Assembly: GCA_964400655.1 (NCBI GenBank) | Contig: CAYNVN010000125.1 | Span: 1-26,466, forward strand | Origin: B16-G9 sp964400655 | Lineage (GTDB): Bacteria > Bacteroidota > Bacteroidia > Bacteroidales > F082 | Reading direction: 5' to 3' | DNA: 26,466 bases | Part shown: in pieces, positions 14,908 through 22,160 of the stretch | How positions within the stretch are numbered: position 1 is the first letter of the stretch | Layout: every line of letters starts with the position of its first letter | Translations under genes and position numbers: made by a program | The notes under the pieces: model-generated | Seen by the model: only the letters and a program-made list of their open reading frames with translations | Database searches by the model: none | What the model was told of the DNA's origin: nothing

Positions 14908-17886
14908 TCAACCGGGTTTATAAATCACTCCCAGATTCTTTTTTCCGTCAATTTTGGCAACCACCGGTTTGGCGAACCGTACATGACGGATAAGGTCGTT
15001 TTCGAAAACCGCAGGTTGCTTATCAAGAAAATCAATATCCAGCGAGCCGTCGCCAATAAACGGGTTGATGGTAAAATAACCCACCCTGAAAGATGTCAGG
15101 TTTTGAAAAAAATGTGTTCCCTGACTGGGGTCGATACGGTAGTCGTCCAGTCCGGTTTCAACAATAATCCGGGCAGCCGAAATGTGAGGCCACTTTACCG
15201 GGATTCCCAGCCACGGATCGCTGGAGCCCCATCTGCCGGGCCCCAAAAGAATATAATTTTTTCCCTCTTTAATAAATTTCTCGTTAAGCTCGGCCACCAT
15301 CTGTACCGTATCGTTGTTATTGGCCGGATTAAAATCCTTTAGCTTAACATAAACCACATCGGTCAGGTCGTCAATTATTCCGTTTCCCAGGGCTTTTTCC
15401 GAAATAATCAGTGTTTCGGCCTGTTCAATCTCTTCTTTTTCAAGGTTTACACTTTCGTCTTTTAAGGCAATGGGCCGTATTTGCAGCAGGTTAAAAACCT
15501 TACGGTTTGCCCTGCGTTCATTAAGGTCAACCACAAATTCAATTTCTACCGGTTTTCCCATCTCCTCTTCACCCAGTTTTAACACCGTTTGTAAAATTTC
15601 GGCAAGAGGAAACTTGTTGTGTTTTAGAATGCCCGCAAAGGTTGCAAGTTTTTTACCTTCGTAATTATACCCGTCGCGCAGCATATGGTTATGAAAATCG
15701 TACGAAGAGGCTACCTCTTTTATGGAACCGTCTTTTTCGCCCTGGCGCATGGGAAACTTTATAAGGTTTACGGCATCGTTGGGACTGATTTTAAAAGATT
15801 CGGGATTGAGATCGAGGGCGTAAAAATATTTTTGTGTTTGTTTTAACGCCATATCGGGGTTTGATATTTGCAATATCTTTTTGGGATATTTTGGCGAAAA
15901 CCGTAACGACAATCCGCCGTCAACAATATACTTGCCCAGCCCCACCGCAATATTGGCAATGCCGTCTTCCGACTTTTCAGGCTCAACCGGATAAAAGTTT
16001 ATGGATCGTGCCACTCCCGAAAAAGTAGGATAATAGTGGTTGTCGTACTGCGTTCCGGCCACTACCTGAATAACAATGGCCATCTTTTCTTCGTCGATAA
16101 CATTGGATGTGGCTTCCATATATGCCTTGCTGTCTTTGTAAAAGGCCGAAGCATAAACTCCCTTAATGGCTTTATGAACCAAATCAACGGTAATTTTCCG
16201 GTTATCTTTAATCAAAGGAACCATATAGGTATTGTAGATACCGGCAAACGGCTGATAGTGCGAATCTTCTAACAGGCTTGACGACCGGATGGCAAGCGGG
16301 CGTTCCACAAGGCTTACAATGGTTTCCAGGTCATCGCTCACAATATCGGGCAAGGGCGACTGTACAAAACGGTCAAGGATTTCTTCGTCGGAATATTCAT
16401 CGGAGAGTGCAATTTTGTAAAGTGCATTCATCTCCATAAACTCATCAAAAATATCCGTGCCGATAACAATGGTTCGCGGAATGGTGATTTCAACACCGTC
16501 GAAACGGTTGTACAGCCTGTTTCGTTTAATAAGGGTATCTAAAAATGCCAGTCCGCGCGCCTTTCCGCCGATGGAGCTTTCACCGATGCGTGTCAGCATA
16601 AAATACTCATCGAAACTGTCGCGTTGAAATTGTGTGATGACTCCGCGGGCTTTGGCAATACGGAAATTTGAAATGGCTTCAAAAATAAACTGTTTTACCT
16701 CCCGGCAGTTACTAAAGTCAGTGGACGAGAACTTTTGAAACAGGTGGGCCAGCGGAAACAAAGCACGGGCACGCAGCCATTTGGAAAGGTGATCGCGCTG
16801 AATGTGATATTGCAGCGATGCCTCCGGAATTTTGTGAATCTTTTCCATGAGGTCTTTCAGGTTCCTGGCACGCATTACCTCTTTGCCCGTAAGGGGGTCA
16901 ACAAAAATAAAATCGCCAAAAGCAAAGTAGTTTCTAATAAAATCCCGTAAATCGTAGGTTAAACTTTTGGAGTGTTTGTAAATAAATCCCACTTTTTGGG
17001 CCTTAGCCTTTTGCCTGTTAACGCTGTCGCTCGACTGCAACAGCAGCGGCATATATTTGTTGTCTTTTTTAATTTTTTTAACCAGCCTGATGCCTGCTTC
17101 GGGGTCTTTTACTCCGTTCCGTTTATAAGAAATATCGGAAATTACCCCGAGCAAATTGGTTTTGTACCTGTTGTAAATTTCAATCGCCTCTTCGTAGTTG
17201 GTTGCCAGCAAAATTTTAGGCCGTCCGCGCATCCTTAACATTTTTTGATGTTCGTTAAGCCCTTCCGACATAAATGCTTTCGACTGCTTGAAGATGATTT
17301 TGTAAATAATCGGTAAATAACTGGAGTAAAACCTAACGCTGTCTTCCACCAGCAATATGGCCTGAACACCCACCTCTTTTACATCGTGTTCAACGTTCAT
17401 CTTATCCTCAATCAGTTTTATAATGGCAAGCAAAATATCGGCATTTCCAAGCCAGCTGAAAATATAGTCGATGGCATCGTAATTTTCCGAAAATTCCACC
17501 TTCAGGCTCACTTCGCGTGAAAAGGGAGTAAGAACAACAATGGGTATATCAGGGTATCTGCGTTTGATTTCGGCCGAAAGTTCAAAGGTATCTTTTTCAT
17601 CGGCGCTAAGCATGGTAATAACAAGGTCGATGTTGGTTTCTTCCAGCTTTTCAAATGCCTGTTCTTCCGAAGTGGCTTTGATAAATTCAGGAGGATATCG
17701 CAGGTTGAGTGAAGTGTATTCGTTGAATATCTGTTCATCAATCCGGCCGTCCTCTTCAAGAATAAAAGCGTCGTAAACACTTGAAATCAACAACACATGA
17801 TAAATGCGGTGACGCATCAGGTCGGTAAAGCGTGTATCTTCAAAAAGGTAAGATTGCGAAAGAATATCGAGTTTGCTGGGTATCAT
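14908..17886 (-). CDS. Receiver-like / PEP-pyruvate-binding (PPDK_N) fusion protein
   Basis: This large cytosolic protein has 992 residues. Residues 30-160 form a receiver-like domain whose phospho-acceptor region (DLVITML, 87-93) lacks the Asp. Residues 176-320 form a second receiver that keeps the canonical set: Glu181-Asp182, Asp251 (VISDI), Ser285-Ser286 and Lys304. From about 433 to 805 lies an ATP-grasp PPDK_N/PEP-pyruvate-binding domain: GESSIGGKARGLAFLD (435-450), RPLAIRSSSLLEDSHYQPFAGIYNTYM (529-555) and NLLQIRP (799-805). The last 185 residues contain LLGPGRWGSSDPWLGIPVKW (880-899) and fit no domain I know. The swivelling phosphohistidine domain and the PEP-binding barrel of true PEP synthase are absent, so it cannot be a complete PpsA or PpdK. 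A signal-responsive ATP-dependent phosphotransferase or kinase is one possibility. It is monocistronic with its own -7 element. Confidence 0.8.
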   Translation of the reverse strand: MIPSKLDILSQSYLFEDTRFTDLMRHRIYHVLLISSVYDAFILEEDGRIDEQIFNEYTSLNLRYPPEFIKATSEEQAFEKLEETNIDLVITMLSADEKDTFELSAEIKRRYPDIPIVVLTPFSREVSLKVEFSENYDAIDYIFSWLGNADILLAIIKLIEDKMNVEHDVKEVGVQAILLVEDSVRFYSSYLPIIYKIIFKQSKAFMSEGLNEHQKMLRMRGRPKILLATNYEEAIEIYNRYKTNLLGVISDISYKRNGVKDPEAGIRLVKKIKKDNKYMPLLLQSSDSVNRQKAKAQKVGFIYKHSKSLTYDLRDFIRNYFAFGDFIFVDPLTGKEVMRARNLKDLMEKIHKIPEASLQYHIQRDHLSKWLRARALFPLAHLFQKFSSTDFSNCREVKQFIFEAISNFRIAKARGVITQFQRDSFDEYFMLTRIGESSIGGKARGLAFLDTLIKRNRLYNRFDGVEITIPRTIVIGTDIFDEFMEMNALYKIALSDEYSDEEILDRFVQSPLPDIVSDDLETIVSLVERPLAIRSSSLLEDSHYQPFAGIYNTYMVPLIKDNRKITVDLVHKAIKGVYASAFYKDSKAYMEATSNVIDEEKMAIVIQVVAGTQYDNHYYPTFSGVARSINFYPVEPEKSEDGIANIAVGLGKYIVDGGLSLRFSPKYPKKILQISNPDMALKQTQKYFYALDLNPESFKISPNDAVNLIKFPMRQGEKDGSIKEVASSYDFHNHMLRDGYNYEGKKLATFAGILKHNKFPLAEILQTVLKLGEEEMGKPVEIEFVVDLNERRANRKVFNLLQIRPIALKDESVNLEKEEIEQAETLIISEKALGNGIIDDLTDVVYVKLKDFNPANNNDTVQMVAELNEKFIKEGKNYILLGPGRWGSSDPWLGIPVKWPHISAARIIVETGLDDYRIDPSQGTHFFQNLTSFRVGYFTINPFIGDGSLDIDFLDKQPAVFENDLIRHVRFAKPVVAKIDGKKNLGVIYKPG

Positions 17887-17910
17887 AAATATGTGGCATA
17901 TGTGAATTTA

Positions 17911-17918
17911 CAAAGGTA
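17911..17918 (-). promoter_or_regulatory. -7 promoter element (TACCTTTG) for the PPDK_N fusion gene
   Basis: The minus strand reads TACCTTTG, 24 bases upstream of the start at 17886. No TTG is visible at a standard -33 spacing. Confidence 0.5.
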
Positions 17919-17961
17919 GCCAATCTTTCTTTGATTAATCCGCGTGAGCCGATAAGGTTGT

Positions 17962-18024
17962 GTTATTAAACTTAATAACCTGCAAAGTACATGTAAGCTA
18001 ACCACATTTACTCCGCAGGTTATT
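17962..18024. repeat. Overlapping, mutually exclusive inverted repeats
   Basis: GTTATTAA (17962-17969) pairs with TTAATAAC (17972-17979), and AATAACCTGC (17974-17983) pairs with GCAGGTTATT (18015-18024). The two stems share 17974-17979, so only one can form at a time. The second stem is followed on the plus strand by a short T run. The layout resembles an attenuator, but no plus-strand gene follows. On the minus strand it lies between the M24 peptidase stop and the promoter of the next gene. Confidence 0.55.
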
Positions 18025-18054
18025 TTTTCTGAAAAATCTGTTTTTAATATACTT

Positions 18055-19446
18055 CTACCCTTCTGCCATAATGGCTTCAATCTCCTCAATGGTTTTAGGG
18101 ATGGGTTTTCCAAGCACGCGATATCCTGTTTCGGTAACCAGAATATCATCTTCAATTCGGATACCGCCAAAATCTTTGTAAGTTTCAACTTTGTCGTAGT
18201 TAACAAACCCGGCAAATTTTCCTTCTTTCCGGAACTTGTCAATTAAATCGGGGATAAAATAGATACCCGGTTCAACGGTTAATACAAATCCGGGCTTAAG
18301 CTCTTTACCCAAACGCAGGTAAGCAGTGCCGAAAGTTGTGGCCCGTTTGGTATTTTCGTCGTAACCCACATAATCTTCACCCAGTCCTTCCATGTCGTGA
18401 ACGTCCATGCCCATCATATGGCCCAGTCCGTGAGGCATGAACAAGGTATGTGCTTCGGCTTTGAGTGCTTCGTCAACATCGCCCTTCATTAACCCTGCTT
18501 TTTTTAACCCTTCGATGATAACGCGGGCAGCAATAAAATGAACATCGCGGTATTTAATGCCGGGTTTAATGGCCTCGATGGCAGCCATGTTGGCATCCAA
18601 AACAATCTGATAAATTTCGGCCTGCCGCTCATCGAATTTACCGCCAACGGGTACGGTGCGTGTAATATCGCTTGAATAACACTCATGGGTTTCGGTACCC
18701 GCATCGGTAACCATCATTCTACCAACTTCCAGGGTGTTGTGATGACTGTGGTTATGCAGGGTTTGCCCGTCCTGACTTAAAATAATCGGAAAGGAAACCG
18801 GGCCTGCCAGTGCCAGCGAGATACCTTCAATGGCTCCTGCAATTTCCTGTTCAACGGTTCCCGGCATGGCCATTTTCATAGAGGTGGTGTGCATTTCATA
18901 AGCAACATCAATGGCTTTTTCAATTTCGGCAATCTCCTCTTCACTTTTTATCTCTTTCAGTTTTACAACCCCCTTGATAAGTTCAACCGAAGCTGAGCCT
19001 TTAACATCGGCATTGGGAATGCCCAGCAGACGGGTAAGTTCGATTACCGTTTCGCCACGGTAGGGAGGCAGGTAGTGTATTTTACGACCCTCCTTTTTTA
19101 CTTCCTCAATAAACGTTAACAGCTCATCGTAGGGTGCCGTGTTTTCGATACCGGCTTTGGCGGCCAAATCTTTAACCTTGGGCTGAACACCCATCCAGAT
19201 AATATCGTCAATGTCGAAATCATTTCCGAAAATATAATCCTTGTCATTATCAAAGTCGATAACACCTGCAAATCCCGGATTTTGCAATCCGAAAAAATAG
19301 AGAAAATGGCTATCCTGACGAAAATGATACTGATTGGCGGGATAGTTAAAGGCACAATCTACGTTACCCAAAAACAGTGCAACACCTGATTTTACCTCAT
19401 TACGCAATTTGTTACGACGTTGGATATAGACCTCTTTATTAAACAT
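18055..19446 (-). CDS. Xaa-Pro aminopeptidase (aminopeptidase P, M24B)
   Basis: This enzyme removes an N-terminal residue that precedes proline, using a dinuclear metal centre (commonly Mn). The 463-residue protein has an aminopeptidase-P N-terminal domain (about 1-150; NYPANQYHFRQDSHFLYFFG) and a pita-bread catalytic domain. Metal ligands are Asp248 (TDAGTE), Asp260 (SDITRT), His343 (HGLGHMMG), Glu392 (VEPGIY) and Glu432 (IRIEDD); the supporting His cluster NHSHHN is at 232-237. It has no signal peptide and is probably cytosolic. The length is close to E. coli PepP (about 440). It is a single gene, divergent from the secreted Asp-box protein gene. Confidence 0.94.
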   Translation of the reverse strand: MFNKEVYIQRRNKLRNEVKSGVALFLGNVDCAFNYPANQYHFRQDSHFLYFFGLQNPGFAGVIDFDNDKDYIFGNDFDIDDIIWMGVQPKVKDLAAKAGIENTAPYDELLTFIEEVKKEGRKIHYLPPYRGETVIELTRLLGIPNADVKGSASVELIKGVVKLKEIKSEEEIAEIEKAIDVAYEMHTTSMKMAMPGTVEQEIAGAIEGISLALAGPVSFPIILSQDGQTLHNHSHHNTLEVGRMMVTDAGTETHECYSSDITRTVPVGGKFDERQAEIYQIVLDANMAAIEAIKPGIKYRDVHFIAARVIIEGLKKAGLMKGDVDEALKAEAHTLFMPHGLGHMMGMDVHDMEGLGEDYVGYDENTKRATTFGTAYLRLGKELKPGFVLTVEPGIYFIPDLIDKFRKEGKFAGFVNYDKVETYKDFGGIRIEDDILVTETGYRVLGKPIPKTIEEIEAIMAEG

Positions 19447-19505
19447 AATATAATGGTTTTAAATTATTTATAAAATTTGTTAGAATCGTACGTTATTAAA
19501 AATGT

Positions 19506-19535
19506 AAAAGTATAATAAATTAGCATTATACTTTT
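19506..19535. repeat. 11-bp inverted repeat in divergent intergenic region
   Basis: AAAAGTATAAT (19506-19516) and ATTATACTTTT (19525-19535) are perfect inverted arms around an 8-base spacer. It sits between the divergent M24 peptidase and Asp-box genes, where an operator for a dimeric regulator would be expected. The right arm plus the next G also reads TACTTTTG, a TAnnTTTG match, on the plus strand. Confidence 0.5.
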
Positions 19536-19613
19536 GTTACCAGCTTTCATCTTTTCTAAAAAAGGTTAAATTAACCGGCAAAACAATAAGGTTAATGACA
19601 ACCAAAGGAATTA

Positions 19614-19621
19614 TACATTTG
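19614..19621 (+). promoter_or_regulatory. Putative -7 promoter element (TACATTTG) for the T9SS cargo gene
   Basis: TACATTTG matches TAnnTTTG, 26 bases before the ATG at 19648. A TTA (19592-19594) lies 19 bases upstream as an imperfect -33 box. Confidence 0.5.
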
Positions 19622-19647
19622 TCTAACATAAAAAGACCTTAAATATT

Positions 19648-21210
19648 ATGAAAACTATTTACCTGCTTATTATTTCAATATTTATGATAACGACGGTTTA
19701 CGGTCAGTATCAAAATATAGTTATTGACGACGAAGGTTCTCCGGAAGAGCCTTCCATTATGATGAATCCCAACAATCCCGATCAGCTTGTAGCCGGTTCA
19801 AATATTGATAATTACTATTATTCGGAAGACGGAGGCTACACATGGACCAAAGGAAATTTGGTTTCTCCCGGTAACGGTGTTTGGGGTGATCCCTGTATTA
19901 TTGTGGATACCGCCGGAACTTTTTACTTTTTTCATCTTTCAAACCCTCCGGGAGCAGCCTGGGTTGACCGGATTGTTGTCCAGAAATTCGATTTCACAAC
20001 TTATACATGGACCAACGGAACCTACACCGGATTGAACGGAACCAAGGCACAGGATAAAGCCTGGGCCGTGGTTGACAGTTCCGACAATACCATATATGTT
20101 ACATGGACACAGTTTGATGATTACGGATCTTCAAATCCCAACGACAGCAGTATCATTTTGTTTAGCAAATCGGTTGACAACGGCGAAACATGGAGTGAGC
20201 CGTTGAGAATAAACAAAACCGCCGGCGATTGTATCGACAGTGACAATACCGTTGAAGGTGCCGTGCCGGCCGTTGGACCAAACGGCGAAATATATGTTGC
20301 CTGGGCAGGGCCCGAAGGTATTGTGTTCGACCGTTCGCTGGATGGTGGTGATACCTGGCTTGACGACGATATTTTTATCAGCGACCAGCCGGGCGGATGG
20401 GATTATTTTATCCCGGGAATTTACCGCGCCAACGGATTGCCGGTTACCTGTTGCGATTTGAGCAACTCTCCCTACAGGGGTAACATTTATGTAAACTGGA
20501 CCGACTCCCGAAACGGCGATAACGACCATGATGTTTGGATTGCCAAATCAACCGACGGTGGCGATACCTGGTCGGCTCCCGTAAAAGTTAATGATGACCC
20601 GGCGGGAAGTGAACAGTTTTTTACCTGGATGACCGTTGACGGAGCAACAGGCGATGTTTACGTGGTTTTTTACGACCGACGGAATTACACCGATAACAAT
20701 ACCGATGTGTATATCGCCCGGTCAACCGACGGTGGCGAAACCTTTCAGAATATTAAAATCAGCGAGTCGCCCTTTCTACCTTATGCCAGCGTGTTTTTCG
20801 GCGATTACACCAACATAACCGCCTACGACGGAAAAGTTCGGCCCATATGGGCACGTTTGCAAAACGGCTACTTATCGGTTTTAACGGCAATAGTTGATTT
20901 TACGGTTGGTGTTAACAATCCGGTTGCACCATCAAAAGCGCCGGTTACTTTACAGCAAAACTACCCCAATCCCTTTACCGAAAGCACAGCTTTAGCCTTT
21001 AAACTTCACCGCCCGGCTACAATTTCGTTATCGGTACAAGATATATTTGGAAGACAAATCGCAGTACTTGTTAACAGTGAATACAGAAAAGCAGGAAAAT
21101 TCATCGAACATTTCAATGCTTCACAATATCATTTGTCCGGCGGCGTTTACTATTTCGTATTAAATGTTGACGGAGTTACAAAGACACAAAAAATACTGCT
21201 TAATAATTAG
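19648..21210 (+). CDS. Secreted Asp-box (sialidase-fold) protein with T9SS sorting domain
   Basis: This 520-residue protein has a Sec signal peptide (about 1-19, ending VYG-Q). Five Asp-box repeats (SxDxGxTW) are visible near 59-66, 175-182, 230-237, 301-308 and 359-366, the mark of a six-bladed sialidase/BNR propeller. A type A T9SS C-terminal domain (about 432-520) starts VTLQQNYPNPF and ends TKTQKILLNN. It should be exported across the outer membrane by the type IX system and attached to the surface or released. The Arg triad and FRIP motif of true sialidases are not evident, so it may be a glycan-binding or other BNR protein. It is an isolated gene with its own promoter element. Confidence 0.88.
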   Translation: MKTIYLLIISIFMITTVYGQYQNIVIDDEGSPEEPSIMMNPNNPDQLVAGSNIDNYYYSEDGGYTWTKGNLVSPGNGVWGDPCIIVDTAGTFYFFHLSNPPGAAWVDRIVVQKFDFTTYTWTNGTYTGLNGTKAQDKAWAVVDSSDNTIYVTWTQFDDYGSSNPNDSSIILFSKSVDNGETWSEPLRINKTAGDCIDSDNTVEGAVPAVGPNGEIYVAWAGPEGIVFDRSLDGGDTWLDDDIFISDQPGGWDYFIPGIYRANGLPVTCCDLSNSPYRGNIYVNWTDSRNGDNDHDVWIAKSTDGGDTWSAPVKVNDDPAGSEQFFTWMTVDGATGDVYVVFYDRRNYTDNNTDVYIARSTDGGETFQNIKISESPFLPYASVFFGDYTNITAYDGKVRPIWARLQNGYLSVLTAIVDFTVGVNNPVAPSKAPVTLQQNYPNPFTESTALAFKLHRPATISLSVQDIFGRQIAVLVNSEYRKAGKFIEHFNASQYHLSGGVYYFVLNVDGVTKTQKILLNN

Positions 21211-21222
21211 TTATATTTTTTT

Positions 21223-21230
21223 TAGCTTTG
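21223..21230 (+). promoter_or_regulatory. Putative -7 promoter element (TAGCTTTG)
   Basis: TAGCTTTG matches TAnnTTTG. It lies 33 bases before the ATG at 21264, favouring that start over the GTG at 21243, which would lie only about 12 bases from the element. Confidence 0.45.
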
Positions 21231-21263
21231 TACTTTTAAATTGTGTTGTTGATAATGTTTTCC

Positions 21264-21902
21264 ATGAAAAATGATGAACTGACAAGTCTGATAGAAACTA
21301 TTCGAAAAATTGTTTTAACCGACGGGGTTGAAGAGGTAAAACTGGAAAGACTGCGTAAAAATCCTGCCATTCAAAACGACAAACTGGATAAATACTTTGA
21401 AAACGACAAAAAACTGGCCGAAAGTATTTTTGAAAATGACAAAAATCACTTTGAAGTTATCTTTCAGGAAAAAAATTTTGAAACCAACAATGCCATTGAT
21501 AACCTGTTTACCGTTAGCGAGGTAATTGCCAAAAATTTTAACTATTTATCGCCTTCAATCTATCATTATTACCAGGAAAAGTATCCTGATATTTATCAAA
21601 GCTATTTTGATAAAAGAAGTGATTTGGTTTTTGAAAAAATTAAAATAAACCTGAACAGGGGAATATGGCAGGGATATTACCGCGACGACCTTGGCATTGA
21701 GCTGGTAGCACGGGGTTATATTAAACGTTTGATAGACCTGTACAATAAAGAGAATTTCCCTGCCGACAATTTTTCGTTCGACGACTTTTTTAATCAGATG
21801 GTAGAAACTTTTGTTTTAAGCATTGCCACCGAAAAGGGACGGGCCTACTGGGAAAAGAAAAAGGCAAAAACCGGCCTGATAGTTAAAAATGATAAACGTT
21901 AG
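21264..21902 (+). CDS. TetR-like protein with eroded DNA-binding domain
   Basis: This protein has 212 residues from the ATG at 21264; in-frame starts at 21255 (ATG) and 21243 (GTG) are alternatives. The layout is that of a TetR/AcrR regulator. The N-terminal ~50 residues (IRKIVLTDGVEEVKLERLRKNP, then KLDKYFENDKKLAESIFEND) align by pattern with the TetR helix-turn-helix (lf…G…t…IA…gvs…lY.yF..K..L). The C-terminal part (about 75-205; YLSPSIYHYYQEKYPDIYQSYFDKR and EKIKINLNRGIWQGYYRDDLGIELVARGYIKRLIDLY) looks like the ligand/dimer domain common in Bacteroidota TetR proteins. The Ile-Ala of helix 2 and the small/Gly residues of the turn are replaced. DNA binding may be altered or lost. The assignment is from pattern only. 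Confidence 0.6.
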   Translation: MKNDELTSLIETIRKIVLTDGVEEVKLERLRKNPAIQNDKLDKYFENDKKLAESIFENDKNHFEVIFQEKNFETNNAIDNLFTVSEVIAKNFNYLSPSIYHYYQEKYPDIYQSYFDKRSDLVFEKIKINLNRGIWQGYYRDDLGIELVARGYIKRLIDLYNKENFPADNFSFDDFFNQMVETFVLSIATEKGRAYWEKKKAKTGLIVKNDKR

Positions 21903-21909
21903 TTGGCAT

Positions 21910-22158
21910 TTACCTCTTTTCTGCTTCCAATAACAACATTTTAAGTTCTCTGTTTTTAGGAAACCTTCCGCGTACCATTTTTTGGTTAAACAAAACCGTA
22001 GGTAACAAATAGGTGTGATAGCTCATAAATTCGGCCAGTGTTGTTTTTCTGATTACCTCTGTTTCAATGTTCAGTGCTTCAGCCGTTTTCATCAGCCGTT
22101 TTTCAAAACGTATTGCTTTACGGCAATGTTTGCCTCCCAATATGGTTACCTTTACCAT
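21910..22158 (-). CDS. Thioredoxin-like small protein with a single Cys
   Basis: This 82-residue thioredoxin/glutaredoxin-fold candidate has strand-helix VTILGGKHCRKAIRFEKRLMKTAEAL (4-29) and a likely cis-Pro at 53 (LLPTVLFNQKMV), then a short tail. Small archaeal-type thioredoxins have CxxC at this position; here only Cys12 remains, so dithiol chemistry is unlikely and monothiol or glutathionylation chemistry, or loss of activity, is possible. It begins 2 bases after the leucine-rich-repeat gene on the same strand, so the two are co-transcribed. It lacks a signal peptide, unlike its partner. It converges with the TetR-like gene with a 7-base gap and no visible terminator. Confidence 0.65.
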   Translation of the reverse strand: MVKVTILGGKHCRKAIRFEKRLMKTAEALNIETEVIRKTTLAEFMSYHTYLLPTVLFNQKMVRGRFPKNRELKMLLLEAEKR

Positions 22159-22160
22159 GA

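Noticed and set aside
14983..15342. Plus-strand frames antisense to the PPDK_N fusion
   Set aside because: The minus-strand 992-codon gene is continuous with conserved motifs throughout, and the plus-strand frames have no support.
14908..17886. Phosphoenolpyruvate synthase (ppsA) or pyruvate phosphate dikinase
   Set aside because: Only the N-terminal ATP-binding region matches. The phosphohistidine and PEP-binding domains needed for those reactions are missing.
20131..20529. 132-codon minus-strand frame inside the Asp-box gene
   Set aside because: It is an antisense shadow of repeated Asp-box codons with no recognisable protein features.
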